A stretch of DNA of 64,000 nt, from NCBI GenBank assembly GCA_963727015.1, contig CAVSEV010000011.1, positions 682,001 through 746,000 of the forward strand. Direction: 5' to 3'. The notes beneath the pieces are model-generated. The model worked only from the letters and a program-made list of their open reading frames with translations, did not search any database and had not been told where the DNA came from. The stretch comes from DATFVJ01 sp963727015 (GTDB lineage: Bacteria; Actinomycetota; Actinomycetes; Streptosporangiales; Streptosporangiaceae). The translations under genes and the position numbers were made by a program. Shown here piece by piece: positions 51,970 to 61,443 of the stretch (the stretch's first letter is position 1; each line of letters opens with the position of its first letter).

Positions 51970-54048
51970 ATGATCCTCCGCGCTCCAGCCAACCGAGAGC
52001 GGCGCGGTGTGCTGTCCATCAAGCCGTTCCGCCGGCTGTGGATCGCCCTGGCGCTATCCAGCCTGGGTGACTGGCTGAGCATCCTCGCGCTTACGGCGCT
52101 GGCATTCCAGATCACCCAGGGTAGAGGCGTCGCGACGCAGAGTTATGCGGTTGGCGGGGTCTGGATTGCCACCTTGCTTCCCGCGCTGCTGCTAGGGCCG
52201 CTCGCCGGGGCTGCCGCCGATCGGCTGGATCGTCGGATGACAATGATCGTCGGCGATGTCATCCGCGGTCTGCTGTTCCTTTCCATCCCACTCTTCCCCA
52301 ATTTGATCTGGATTTTCCTCGCGAAATTCCTGGCTGGCTGCGCGTCGGTTTTCTGGACTCCGGCGAAGGACGCCTCGGTGCCGAACCTGGTGCCGCCCGA
52401 TCGGCTCGAACGGGCCAACCAGCTCAGCCTCTCCACCACTTATGGCAGCGCGGTCGTCGCCGGGATACTCTTCAGCCTGCTCGCCCTGGTTAGCAAGGCG
52501 CTGGGTTCGATCTCGCCGTACTTCAACACCAACCAGGTGAACCTGGCGCTGTACTTCAACGCCGCGACGTTCGGCGTATCCGCGGTGACCGTCTTCTTCC
52601 TGCATATCCCGAAGCGTCAGCCGCGCAGCTACAGCTCGGCTCCGTCCGTGGCGAGGATGATCTGGGAGGGCTGGCGATTCCTGGGCCAGACCCCTGTCGT
52701 TCGCGGCCTGGTCATCGGCATGGTGGGCGCGTTCGCCGCGGCCGGCGTGATCATCGGAATCGGCAAGCCATACATCACTGACACTTTGCACGGCGGCAAC
52801 GCCGGCTGGGGCACCGTCTTCGTCGCGATCTTCATCGGGCTCGCTCTCGGCATGTTCCTCGGCTCACGGGTCCTGAAGGAGTTCAGCAGGCGCAGGCTTT
52901 TCGGGCTGTCGATCGCGGCCGCAGGAATCCCGCTCGCGCTGATGGCGCTGATACCGAACCTGGTCGTGCTCACGTTCCTGGTCGTCGTCCTCGGCGGCCT
53001 GGCCGGCATCGCGTACGCGACTGGTTACACCATCGTCGGGCTCGAGGTGGAGGACGGCCTGCGCGGCAGGACGTTCGCGTTTCTGCAGTCCGCGATCCAG
53101 GTCATCCTGCTCGCCGTGGTGGCGGCTTCGACATTCATGTCGGCGGCCATCACCAAGCTGGTGCATGGCGCGACCGGATCCGACGCCCTGCGGGTGGGCG
53201 GCGTGGCGTACAACAACACCGGAGACAACATCCTGCTGCTGCTGGCAGCTGCGGTCGCCGTGCTGCTCGGTGTGGTCTCCTACCGCCGGATGGACGACCG
53301 CCGTGGCATCCCGCTCGTCGTCGACCTGCTCGCCGCGATCCGGGGCGAGCAGATCAGCCTGCCGGAGCCCAAGCGCCCGCGCGGCCTGCTGCTCGCGCTC
53401 GAGGGAGGCGAGGGCGCCGGCAAGACCACGCAGGCCCGGCTGCTCGGCATTTGGCTCAGGGACCAGGGATACGAGGTGGTCACCACCCAGGAACCGGGCG
53501 CCACCAAGGTCGGCATGCGGCTCCGCGCGCTGCTCCTCGACAAATCACACTCTGGTCTGTCGGCACGTGCCGAGACGCTCATGTACGCTGCGGACCGGGC
53601 CGAGCATGTGGCTTCCGTGATCCAGCCGGCCCTCGACCGCGGCGCGATCGTCATCACCGACCGGTACGTGGACTCCTCGCTCGCCTACCAGGGCGCGGGC
53701 CGCCAGCTGCCGATTGAGGATGTAGCGCGCCTGAACCGCTGGGCGACGGGAGGCATGATGCCCGACCTCACTATCTTGCTCGACTTGCCACCGGCTGCGG
53801 GCCTGTCCCGTCGCGCCCCTTCAGCCGACCGGCTCGAATCCGAGCCCATCGCCTTCCACGAGCGGGTCCGCCGGGGGTTCCGTGCGCTCGCGGCTGCCGA
53901 ACCCGATCGGTACCTGGTCGCGGACGCCACGTTGGCACCCGACCAGGTAAGCCGCCAGCTTCAGGAACGGATCAGAGAGATCCTGCCCGACCCGGTGCCC
54001 GCCGTGGCGGAGGCAGCCACCGGCAGTTTCCCGGCCGTGCGGGATTGA
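51970..54048 (+). CDS. tmk: MFS transporter - thymidylate kinase fusion protein
   Basis: The protein has 692 residues. Residues 1-440 form a twelve-helix MFS domain (LWIALALSSLGDWLSILALTALAFQ; GPLAGAAADRLDRRMTMIVGD; cytoplasmic LGSRVLKEFSRRRLFG). From about residue 470 a complete dTMP kinase follows: LLLALEGGEGAGKTTQARLLG (P-loop), TQEPGATKVG, AETLMYAADRAEHV, ITDRYVDSSLAYQGAGR (D-R-Y) and RRAPSADRLES (lid). The kinase phosphorylates dTMP to dTDP, which is essential for DNA synthesis. The fusion is known from several actinomycetes; what the transporter does is unclear. It sits between topA and holB, forming a replication-related cluster. Confidence 0.95.
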   Translation: MILRAPANRERRGVLSIKPFRRLWIALALSSLGDWLSILALTALAFQITQGRGVATQSYAVGGVWIATLLPALLLGPLAGAAADRLDRRMTMIVGDVIRGLLFLSIPLFPNLIWIFLAKFLAGCASVFWTPAKDASVPNLVPPDRLERANQLSLSTTYGSAVVAGILFSLLALVSKALGSISPYFNTNQVNLALYFNAATFGVSAVTVFFLHIPKRQPRSYSSAPSVARMIWEGWRFLGQTPVVRGLVIGMVGAFAAAGVIIGIGKPYITDTLHGGNAGWGTVFVAIFIGLALGMFLGSRVLKEFSRRRLFGLSIAAAGIPLALMALIPNLVVLTFLVVVLGGLAGIAYATGYTIVGLEVEDGLRGRTFAFLQSAIQVILLAVVAASTFMSAAITKLVHGATGSDALRVGGVAYNNTGDNILLLLAAAVAVLLGVVSYRRMDDRRGIPLVVDLLAAIRGEQISLPEPKRPRGLLLALEGGEGAGKTTQARLLGIWLRDQGYEVVTTQEPGATKVGMRLRALLLDKSHSGLSARAETLMYAADRAEHVASVIQPALDRGAIVITDRYVDSSLAYQGAGRQLPIEDVARLNRWATGGMMPDLTILLDLPPAAGLSRRAPSADRLESEPIAFHERVRRGFRALAAAEPDRYLVADATLAPDQVSRQLQERIREILPDPVPAVAEAATGSFPAVRD

Positions 54049-54133
54049 TCGCCATGCCCCAGTACCATGATCTTGGTGCATTGCCCGTCATATGCGCGGG
54101 TAAGGCACCACGATCATGGAAAGCAGCGCCGTC

Positions 54134-55522
54134 ATGAATGTCTTCGACGACTTGGCGGGCCAGGAGCGGGTGGTCGAGGATCTTCGGCATGCCGCGGCCG
54201 CCGCGGCCGCCGCGCTGGACGGCTCAGACATACCGCCCGCGACCGCGAGCGCTAGCAGCCGGGACGCCGCGCCGAGCCGGGGCACCGCGAGCAGCCGGGA
54301 CGCCGCGCCGAGCCCGGGCACCGCGAGCAGCCCGGGCACCGCGAGCAGCCCGGGCATCGCGCCGAGCGCGGACTCTGCGACCAGCCCGGACACGGCGCAG
54401 AGTGCGGGAGACGGCGCGGAGTCCGCTACGGCGGCGAGCGAGCACAGGGCCGGGATGACCCACGCCTGGCTCTTCACAGGCCCGGCAGGTTCGGGCCGCT
54501 CAGTCGCGGCGCGGGCTTTCGCGGCCGCCCTGCTCTGCCCCGACCTCGGCTGCGGGCATTGCCCGTCCTGCCATCAGGTGCTTGCGGGCACGCACGCTGA
54601 CGTGCTACTCGTCCGCCCGGACGGGCTGTCCTACGGCGTCAAGCAGACCAGGGATCTCGTGCTCCGGGCCGCGACAGCGCCATTCGGCGGCAGGTGGAAA
54701 GCGATCCTGTTCGAGGACGCCGACCGCGCGACGGAACAGGCCGCGAACGCGCTGCTCAAGGCCATCGAGGAACCGTCGCCGCGAACTGTCTGGCTGCTAT
54801 GTGCGCCATCAGCCGACGATCTGGTGCCGACAATCCGATCCAGGTGCCGCCTCGTCACGCTGCGCACCCCGCCCGCGAGCGCGATCGCGACGATGCTGGC
54901 GGCGAGGGACGGCATCGACCCCGAGCGGGCACTGCAGGCAGCTCGCGCGGCACAGGGTCACATCGGACGGGCGCGCAGGCTGGCCACTGATCCCGAGGCG
55001 GCCAGGCGCCGTGCCGAGGTGCTGCGCGTGCCTTTCAGCGTGGACGGCCTAGGCGCCGCGATCGCTGCCGCGGCGCGGCTCGTCGAGGCGGCGGACGCTG
55101 AGGCGGCGGCCGTCACCGCCGAGCTCGACGAGCCGGAGCAGGCCGAGCTCCGCCGGGCGTTCGGTGAAGGCTCGACGGGCAAGGGCGTGACCAAGGCGGT
55201 GCGTGGCGGCGCCGGCGCGCTGAAGGAACTCACTGACAGGCAGAAGTCCCGCGCGACCCGGCTGAAACGGGATTCGCTCGACCGGGCGCTGCTCGACCTG
55301 GCCGGCCTTTACCGCGACGTGCTCGCCGTCCAGTTCGGGGCCTCTGTCGAACTGGCGAACGCGGACATCGAGGCCGGCATCAGGCAGATTGCGGCGGCGA
55401 CCACGCCGGAGTCAACATTGCGCAGAATGCAGGCAATCATGCAGTGCCGTGAGCGGATCGAGGCCAACGCGCACCCGCTGCTCGCCGCCGAGGCCATGAC
55501 GCTCGCCCTGCTGGCCGGCTGA
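54134..55522 (+). CDS. holB: DNA polymerase III subunit delta' with a low-complexity insertion
   Basis: This clamp-loader subunit has about 462 residues. It begins MNVFDDLAGQERVVEDLRHA, then carries about 75 residues of Ser/Pro/Ala/Gly repeats (roughly 36-105, RDAAPSRGTASS-type). After these the AAA core resumes: THAWLFTGPAGSGRSVAARAFAAAL (Arg instead of Lys in the P-loop, as usual for delta'), a four-Cys zinc module CPDLGCGHCPSCHQ, YGVKQTRDLV, LFEDADRATEQAANALLKAIEEP and RSRCR (arginine finger). Most family members lack the repeat insertion. The start at 54134 is preferred (GGAAAG upstream); an ATG at 54116 is also in frame. Confidence 0.92.
   Translation: MNVFDDLAGQERVVEDLRHAAAAAAAALDGSDIPPATASASSRDAAPSRGTASSRDAAPSPGTASSPGTASSPGIAPSADSATSPDTAQSAGDGAESATAASEHRAGMTHAWLFTGPAGSGRSVAARAFAAALLCPDLGCGHCPSCHQVLAGTHADVLLVRPDGLSYGVKQTRDLVLRAATAPFGGRWKAILFEDADRATEQAANALLKAIEEPSPRTVWLLCAPSADDLVPTIRSRCRLVTLRTPPASAIATMLAARDGIDPERALQAARAAQGHIGRARRLATDPEAARRRAEVLRVPFSVDGLGAAIAAAARLVEAADAEAAAVTAELDEPEQAELRRAFGEGSTGKGVTKAVRGGAGALKELTDRQKSRATRLKRDSLDRALLDLAGLYRDVLAVQFGASVELANADIEAGIRQIAAATTPESTLRRMQAIMQCRERIEANAHPLLAAEAMTLALLAG
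54236..54400 (+). repeat. Imperfect 18-36-bp repeats inside holB
   Basis: Repeated agcagccgggacgccgcgcc and agcccgggcaccgcg units encode the S/P/A/G-rich insertion of the delta' subunit. Confidence 0.8.
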
Positions 55523-55776
55523 CGATCAATGTCCCGAAGGGATCGAACCGCGCGGACCCTGCGGCCCGGCGGGTTTGCGCCCGCTGACAACCTTGATCCT
55601 GAACGGCCGCGCGGCGTGCGCAGGTCCCGCAGGCGTCACAGGCAAATGGCTGGATCCGGCTGCCCCGCGGGCCAGGTGCACCGCCAGGGCCGGAATCCCG
55701 CGCGTGAGCCGTTAGGGATACCGATCGGTGAACGTCGCGGCGGCGATCTCGCACAGGTGCACCGTAGGCTGGGGCG

Positions 55777-56625
55777 ATGGGCATGATGATGGCCGTCAGC
55801 TTCGAGCGATATGGCCGGCTTTACTACCTGGATCCGGGGCCCCATGCGCCCAAGGTCGGGGAAAAGGTGCTCGTGCCCACGGATGCGGGTCCTGAGGTGG
55901 CCGAATGCATCTGGGCGCCGCAGTGGGTGTCAGAAGATATCGGCGGCCTGCCGGAGTGCGCCGGGCCCGCCAGCGCTGACGACGTGGCGCGGGACCAGGA
56001 CTGCCGCGCGAAGCGCGCGGGCGCGCGTACGCTGAGTAAGCGGCTTGTGCGCAGCCACGGACTGCCGATGAAGGTGACCGCGGTCGATTACCTGGACCGC
56101 GACAACGTGTTCGTGATCTACTTCTCGGCGCCGCATCGGGTGGACTTCCGCGAGCTTGTCCGCGACCTTGCTCGTAGCCTGCGCGCGCGGGTGGAGTTGC
56201 GGCAGGTCGGACCACGGGACGAGGCCCGGCTGCAGGGTGGCATCGGGCCGTGTGGCCGTGACCTGTGCTGTGCCACCTTCCTGAAGGATTTCGAGCCGGT
56301 CTCCGTGCGCATGGCCAAGGACCAGGATCTGCCGGTGAACCCGATGCGGATCGCGGGTGCCTGCGGGCGGCTGATGTGCTGCCTTAAGTACGAGCATCCC
56401 TTGTATGCGGAGTTCCGCGAGCGGGCGCCGCGGCTCGGCGCGAACGTGGATTCGCCGCAGGGGACCGGGACCGTTGTCGGCTACAACGTGCCGTCCGACA
56501 AGGTCCTCGTGAAGCTCAGTGAGGACGGCCGCAGGTGCGCGTGCAGCAGGGCGAGCGTCTGCGGGCCCCGGCAGGCCTATGAGCGCGCCAGCGGAGCGCG
56601 CGGCGCTGACCCGGGGGTTACGTGA
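55777..56625 (+). CDS. PSP1 C-terminal domain (RicT/YaaT-like) protein
   Basis: The 282-residue protein has RLYYLDPGPHAPKVGEKVLVPTDAGPEVAECIW near its N terminus, then VFVIYFSAPHRVDFRELVRDLARSLRARVELRQVGPRDEARLQGGIGPCGRDLCCATFL and GACGRLMCCLKYEHP. The Cys pairs GPCGRDLCC and CGRLMCC are the signature of the family, whose Bacillus member RicT carries Fe-S clusters and affects mRNA processing. In actinomycetes the gene follows holB, as here after a 254-bp gap without a recognised gene. A Cys-containing tail (CACSRASVCGP) is extra. The next gene overlaps its stop. Confidence 0.9.
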   Translation: MGMMMAVSFERYGRLYYLDPGPHAPKVGEKVLVPTDAGPEVAECIWAPQWVSEDIGGLPECAGPASADDVARDQDCRAKRAGARTLSKRLVRSHGLPMKVTAVDYLDRDNVFVIYFSAPHRVDFRELVRDLARSLRARVELRQVGPRDEARLQGGIGPCGRDLCCATFLKDFEPVSVRMAKDQDLPVNPMRIAGACGRLMCCLKYEHPLYAEFRERAPRLGANVDSPQGTGTVVGYNVPSDKVLVKLSEDGRRCACSRASVCGPRQAYERASGARGADPGVT

Positions 56626-58256
56626 GGAACGCGCGCTACCGCCTCGGCCGCGCGCCCGCTGCTGTCGCAGCGCTGATCACGGCTACGGCTGTCGTGATTG
56701 CGGGGTGCACGGGGGTGCGCGAGGGTGGGGGTTCGCTGGGTGCCGCGGCCAATCCTCCCGCGCACGCCGCCGGATCGCCCGCGCCGGTGACTCTCGCCGG
56801 TTACTACGAGCAGAAGCTCGACTGGAGGCCGTGCTCTGGCGGCTTCCAGTGCGCGCGCCTGCTCGTGCCTGTCGATTACGGCCACCCAGCGGGCACGAGG
56901 TTCTCACTGCCGGTCGTGCGGTTGCCCGCGGCCGACTCGGCGCATCGGATCGGATCGATCGTGCTCAACCCCGGCGGGCCCGGGGCCTCGGGTGTGACGT
57001 ACGCCAGGCAGGCCCGGGACGTATTGTCTGCCGCCGTGCTCGCGCGGTTCGACGTGATTGGCTTCGATCCACGGGGGGTCGGGGGCAGCCAGCCAGCGAT
57101 CCGGTGCATGACCGGGCCACAGCTCGACCAGTATCTTGACACTGACGACGACCCGGCCAACTCGGCCCAGCTCTCCACGGTGATCGCGGAGAGCAGGTTC
57201 TTCGCACAGGCGTGTGCGCGTGCGGCCGGTCCGCTGCTGCCTTATGTGGGCACCGCGGACGCCGCCAGGGACCTGGACATCCTGCGTGCCGCGCTGGGGG
57301 ACAGCAAGCTCACCTACCTCGGCAAGTCGTACGGGACCTATCTCGGCACGTACTACGCCCAGCTGTTCCCGCACGATGTTCGCGCCCTTGTCCTCGACGG
57401 CGCCGTCGACCCGGCAGACACGGCGATCGACCAGAACATCGTGCAGGCGGCGGGTTTCCAGGTCGCGTTCAGGTCGTTTGCCGCGGACTGTGTCAAGCGC
57501 CCGAACTGCCCGCTCGGTTCTGCCAGCACAGCGGGTTCGGGTGGCACAGCGGGTTCAGGTGGCACAGCGGGTTCAGGTGGCTCTGGCGCTGCGGTGAACG
57601 CTGCCGTGGCGCGGCTCCAGGCCTTGCTGAACCGGGCTGAGCAGACACCGCTCGCCAACGATCTGGGCGACGGCCGTCCGGGGAACGAGGCGCTCATTAC
57701 CTCCGGGGTGCTATCCGCGCTGTACAGCAAGGCGTACTGGCCGATTCTGCGGAAAGGACTCCAGGATGCTGTCGCAGGTGACGGGACGCTGCTGATCGGA
57801 CTCGCCGACTCGCTGATGGAGCGCAATGCGAACGGGACATTTTCGAACCTCGCCGAGTCCAACATGGCGATCAATTGCGTCGATCGTCCCTGGCCCCGTG
57901 CGCTGAGCGCATGGCGTGCTGCCACGTTGACGGCGCAGCGTGATGCGCCACAGTTCGGCGAGGCGATCATGTGGGGGAGCCTGCCGTGCGCCTACTGGCC
58001 GGTGCGCGGTGCGCCGGTACCCTCGATGCACGCGGTCGGCGCCCCGCCGATCCTGGTCGTGGGTACCACCCGGGATCCCGCGACGCCCTATCGCTCGGCG
58101 CGGGCCCTCGCCGCCGACCTGTCGTCTGGCGTCCTGCTCGGCTGGAACGGTGACGGGCACACCGCGTACATGATGGGCAGCTCGTGTGTGGACACGATCG
58201 TGGATCGCTACCTCATTGATGGCGGGGTGCCCAAGAGCGGAACCGTGTGCGGCTAA
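56622..58256 (+). CDS. Secreted alpha/beta hydrolase (TAP-like tripeptidyl aminopeptidase family), probable lipoprotein
   Basis: The 544-residue protein begins with a signal ending in VVIAGC, a usable lipobox. Fold features are YYEQKLDWRPC, CARLLVPVDYGHPAG, VLNPGGPGASGVTY (oxyanion), FDVIGFDPRGVGGSQP, LTYLGKSYGTYLGTYYAQLFP (nucleophile Ser), and the TAP-like C-terminal domain with PPILVVGTTRDPATPY (Asp) and WNGDGHTAYM (His). An 18-bp repeat inserts TAGSGG three times near residue 305. The start is GTG overlapping the PSP1 stop (GTGA), so the two are coupled. Homologs release tripeptides or cleave small esters; the substrate is unknown. Confidence 0.92.
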   Translation: MRNARYRLGRAPAAVAALITATAVVIAGCTGVREGGGSLGAAANPPAHAAGSPAPVTLAGYYEQKLDWRPCSGGFQCARLLVPVDYGHPAGTRFSLPVVRLPAADSAHRIGSIVLNPGGPGASGVTYARQARDVLSAAVLARFDVIGFDPRGVGGSQPAIRCMTGPQLDQYLDTDDDPANSAQLSTVIAESRFFAQACARAAGPLLPYVGTADAARDLDILRAALGDSKLTYLGKSYGTYLGTYYAQLFPHDVRALVLDGAVDPADTAIDQNIVQAAGFQVAFRSFAADCVKRPNCPLGSASTAGSGGTAGSGGTAGSGGSGAAVNAAVARLQALLNRAEQTPLANDLGDGRPGNEALITSGVLSALYSKAYWPILRKGLQDAVAGDGTLLIGLADSLMERNANGTFSNLAESNMAINCVDRPWPRALSAWRAATLTAQRDAPQFGEAIMWGSLPCAYWPVRGAPVPSMHAVGAPPILVVGTTRDPATPYRSARALAADLSSGVLLGWNGDGHTAYMMGSSCVDTIVDRYLIDGGVPKSGTVCG

Positions 58257-58455
58257 GGGATGGTTCGGCCCTGGATGCTCGCCTGTGCTAGTGCCCGCAT
58301 CGTGGCTCTGTGCTGGTGGCCCGGCGTGCTCGTGGCCCGGCGTAGCACTGTTCTTGTGGCTGGCGTCCTGTTCTTGTGGCTGGCGTCCTGGGCGCCAGGC
58401 CGGCTTAAGCCGGTACACTCAATTGGCGCTGCCGGTGCCATCCTCCAGCAGCCGC

Positions 58456-58529
58456 GCCGCCTTAGCTCAGACGGATAGAGCGACGCACTCGTAATGCGTA
58501 GGTCATCGGTTCGATTCCGATAGGCGGCT
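58456..58529 (+). tRNA. tRNA-Thr (anticodon CGT), attachment site of the integrated element
   Basis: The acceptor GCCGCCT (58456-58462) pairs with AGGCGGC (58522-58528). The anticodon loop ctCGTaa and a T-arm GGTTCGATTCC are present. It lies 130 bp from the integrase relic, whose product would have used the 3' end of this gene as attB. The matching repeat of the tRNA 3' end is not found in the rest of the window, so the far att site lies beyond 64000. Confidence 0.95.
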
Positions 58530-58660
58530 CCCAGCTCACAGGTCATCTGACCAGGAACTACGCAGGCCACGCGCCAGCCAGCGTGCCAGCCAAGAGCCCT
58601 TTTGCTAACGCCTCTGCTAACAACGCCATAGTTGACACCTCTCAGGCGCTGTCGGCCGGG

Positions 58661-59645
58661 TTATGCGGCCTTGACTGCTTGAGCGAAGATGTCCGCGGCG
58701 GCGGCCTCGGCGGTGCGGATCACGTGGGCGTAGACCCGGAGCGTTATGGCCGGGTCCGCGTGGCCGAGCCGCGCCGCGACAACATGTACCGGCACGCCGG
58801 AGAGCAGCAGGGTCGTGGCGTGGAGATGGCGCAGGTCATGAAGCCGGGCGTGGGACAGCGGGTGCCTGGGCCGGGGACCGTCGTCCGGCTGGTTGTGCGC
58901 GGCGATGAGCTTGGTCATCAGCGAGGTCACGGTGTCGGGATAGATGGGCTCGCCCCAACCGGTCGTGAACACGTAGCCGTCCTTGACGCCGCGCCAGGAG
59001 TCGCCCGCGTGGAGCTGGTCGGCGGCCTGGTCGGCCATGTGCTGTCTGAGCACGGAGACGGTCTCGTCGTCGATAGACGACGCGGGTCCGGCCGCTCTTG
59101 GTCGTGCCGTTGACGCGCTCGCCCGCGATCACGGCAGTCGAGCCGGTGATGGTGATCTTCCTGGCGTCGAGGTCAATGTCGGTCCAGCGCAGGTTGAGCA
59201 GTTCGCCGCGCCGAGCTCCGGTGTAGGCGGCGGTGTGGAAGAAGGCGAACAGTCGGTGCTGCCTCGCGGTGGCCAGGAACGCCCGGAGCTGGGCGACGGT
59301 CCAGACGGTACCCGGCTCGTGGGCCTGGGCTCGTGGCCGCTTGGCCCGCTCCACCGGGTTGCTGCTGATGATCTCGTCCACGATCACGGCGTCGCGGAAG
59401 GCCTTGCGGAGCACGGCGTGCAGATGGGTCACGGTGGCCACGGCGAGCGGCTCGTCGCGGGCGCTCTTGGCCGCCTCCTCGGTAGCGAAGCCGCCGACCC
59501 AGCGGGGCTTGCTGACGCCGGTCTCAGGGTCTTTGACGTGGATCACGTAGGACCAGGTGTTCCCGCGTTTCATGACGCCGTGGCGGAGCCTGGGGGTGTC
59601 CTTCCCCGTCGTCTTGCGTCGGCGGGGCTGATTGGTGTCGGTCAT
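58661..59645 (-). pseudogene. int: Tyrosine-recombinase integrase, internally deleted and frameshifted
   Basis: The 5' frame encodes KRGNTWSYVIHVKDPETGVSKPRWVGGFATEEAAKSARDE (arm-binding domain), then passes straight to PLAVATVTHLHAVLRKAFRDAVI. About 60 codons of the core-binding domain are missing at this join. The catalytic domain follows with Arg in TGARRGELLNLRW. Near 59085 the frame shifts (RTRVV to IDDETVSVLRQHM), and the other frame carries LHDLRHLHATTLL (H-x-x-R) and LRVYAHVI (nucleophile Tyr). All catalytic residues survive but the two lesions should abolish function. Its ATG overlaps the xis stop (TAATG). Confidence 0.85.
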
Positions 59646-59830
59646 TACGCGGCGGTCCTTTCGGCGAGGAGCCTGGAGACGTACTCCTCCAAGGCGATGA
59701 GCGGGATGCGGCGTGATCCGTCGATGCGGATGGAGGCGACGTCGCCGCTGGCCAGCAGCTCGTAGAGCTTGCTGCGAGAGATGGCCAGCGCCTCGGCGGC
59801 TTCTGGCACGGTCAGCAGGAGCCGGGGCAT
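59645..59830 (-). CDS. xis: Excisionase-like helix-turn-helix protein
   Basis: This 61-residue protein reads LLTVPEAAEALAISRSKLYELLASGDVASIRIDGSRRIPLIALEEYVSRLLAE, the MerR-like winged-helix of the excisionase/HTH_17 family. It sits directly between the replication initiator (19-bp overlap) and integrase (1-base overlap), the usual AICE order. It would bend att DNA and steer the integrase towards excision. Confidence 0.9.
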   Translation of the reverse strand: MPRLLLTVPEAAEALAISRSKLYELLASGDVASIRIDGSRRIPLIALEEYVSRLLAERTAA

Positions 59831-61149
59831 GGCGCACCTCCCGGCGGCGAAGGTGGCGCGGAGACGGCGGCAGCGGCGAGCAGGGCCGCGACGGATGGCG
59901 GGTCCCCGCGACCGGCGTAGTGCCAGTCAGCGACGACGAGGGTGATGTCATCGGCAGCAGGCAGCAGCCCGGCGGCGACAGCCCGCTCGCGCTGGTAGGC
60001 GGCACGGTCGGCGCGCAGCGAGCCAAGGGTTATCGAGTAGGCGCGGCTCTTGGTGGAGAAGTGGCCCCGGAAGCCGAGCATGTGCGCCCAGGCGGCCAGC
60101 CGCAGGTTGGCGAGCTGGGGGAGCCTGCCGAGGCGGAAACATTCGGCGATGTGACGGCGAGCGTGGTCCCGGACGGGCAGCTCGTCCAGGCGGTCGGTTG
60201 GAGTGATGCGGCGGTCGAGAGTGCCGGTGCACTCAGCGGCCTTCGTGGCGTACTTGGCGACGTACCCGGCCACCGTGGTGTCGGTCAGCTCCCCGGCAGA
60301 CGTGACCGGCCGGATGTCGAGCTGACCGCCCCAGGTGAGGGTCCGCGAGGGGAGACGCGGGGCGGCGGGAGTCCGCACCTGGACGGCGCGGGCGGCCTGG
60401 CCGATGGCGTCGGTCAGCAGGCCGAGGGTGGCCCAGGCGGGCGGCGCGGTCGTCGGCCCGGCGGGGCCGTCGAGGCGGACGATGGCGTGGAAGTGGACGA
60501 CGCCGCGCCGCTGGTACTCGGCGACCTGGGCGTAGGAGAGACGAGCTTGGGTGGCGAACGACTTGCCGGTCAGCCCGGTGCGGCGGGCCAGGGTCCGGCC
60601 GAGCGTGATGGTGAACCGGCGCCACAGCTCGGGGGCGTGCGCGTTGAACAGGACCGAGCCCGTGTAGTCGTAGCAGTCGGGGCACAGCGGTTCGCCGAGC
60701 CGATCCTCGTTGCGGGCGTGCTTCTCGTTGCATGACAGGCGGACACCGTGCGGGCAGGGGCGGCTGTTTCGGCGCGGGCGGCAGGTCAGCACCCGGTCGC
60801 CCCGCACTCGCCGGGCATGGACGGGGCCGAACGATGGCGCCGTGAGGGTGACGAACACGCACGGATGGTGGACGACATTGGCGGGAACGCCCTCGCCGCC
60901 GGTCAGCCCGGCCCGGATGAGCTGGTAGGTGTCGGCCCGGTACACCTCGGCGCAGGGCTCGCAGCGGGAGGCCCGTCGCGTCTTGCAGGCGACCGGCAGG
61001 ACGCCGCCGGGTTCGTGCACGGTCGTATAGCGGTGGATCAGCTCGCCGGTGGAGCCGTCGATGTGATCGACGCGGCCACGCAGCAGCACTGGTTGCAGGC
61101 AGCCACCCGCGTGCCGGATCGTGCCTGCTGGGATGGGGACGGTGGGCAA
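59812..61149 (-). CDS. RepSA-like replication initiator of an AICE
   Basis: The 445-residue protein has cysteine pairs CEPC (near 60) and CPDC (near 160), the segment RRGVVHFHAIVRLDGP with an H-x-H motif, GYVAKYATKAAE (a K-x-x-x-K/Y motif of rolling-circle initiators) and a C-terminal LADWHYAG-like end (VVADWHYAGRG). These fit the RepSA group of actinomycete integrative elements, which start rolling-circle replication of the excised circle. The start is TTG, preceded by GAGGAG at 7 bases. A palindromic operator lies 250 bp upstream. Confidence 0.87.
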   Translation of the reverse strand: MPTVPIPAGTIRHAGGCLQPVLLRGRVDHIDGSTGELIHRYTTVHEPGGVLPVACKTRRASRCEPCAEVYRADTYQLIRAGLTGGEGVPANVVHHPCVFVTLTAPSFGPVHARRVRGDRVLTCRPRRNSRPCPHGVRLSCNEKHARNEDRLGEPLCPDCYDYTGSVLFNAHAPELWRRFTITLGRTLARRTGLTGKSFATQARLSYAQVAEYQRRGVVHFHAIVRLDGPAGPTTAPPAWATLGLLTDAIGQAARAVQVRTPAAPRLPSRTLTWGGQLDIRPVTSAGELTDTTVAGYVAKYATKAAECTGTLDRRITPTDRLDELPVRDHARRHIAECFRLGRLPQLANLRLAAWAHMLGFRGHFSTKSRAYSITLGSLRADRAAYQRERAVAAGLLPAADDITLVVADWHYAGRGDPPSVAALLAAAAVSAPPSPPGGAPCPGSC

Positions 61150-61399
61150 AGGTGGTACTCCTCTCGTCGTGCCCTTGCGGGCGGTGGACGAGCGGAGGCA
61201 GACCGCAGCCAGGTCAGGTGAGTGTTGGGACGCGTGGATCAGCGGTGCTGTGCCGCACGGGAGCCTGGCTCGGATTGCCTGCCGCTCAGGGCTTCATGTG
61301 TGACTGGTGCACCGTGACCCGGGTGTCCGGTGACTTACCGGCCCGGCTTCTGCACGGTCATCCCTCGATGAGGGGAGGCCCTGCGACCTCGATGGCTAA
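61150..61399. other. Leader/upstream region of the replication initiator
   Basis: About 250 bp between the initiator start and the first palindrome. No gene is recognised; it may contain the promoter or double-strand origin. Confidence 0.35.
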
Positions 61400-61418
61400 C
61401 ACGTACTAAAAGTACGTG
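61400..61418. promoter_or_regulatory. 19-bp palindromic operator, copy 1
   Basis: CACGTACTAAAAGTACGTG is a perfect 8-3-8 palindrome, lying in a locally AT-rich patch upstream of the replication initiator gene and just beyond the 3' end of the HTH regulator gene. A near-identical copy occurs at 63023-63041, including flanking TAA and CC. Two such sites in one element suggest binding of one dimeric regulator. Confidence 0.75.
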
Positions 61419-61443
61419 CCTGATAAAATCGATACTAGCTTAA

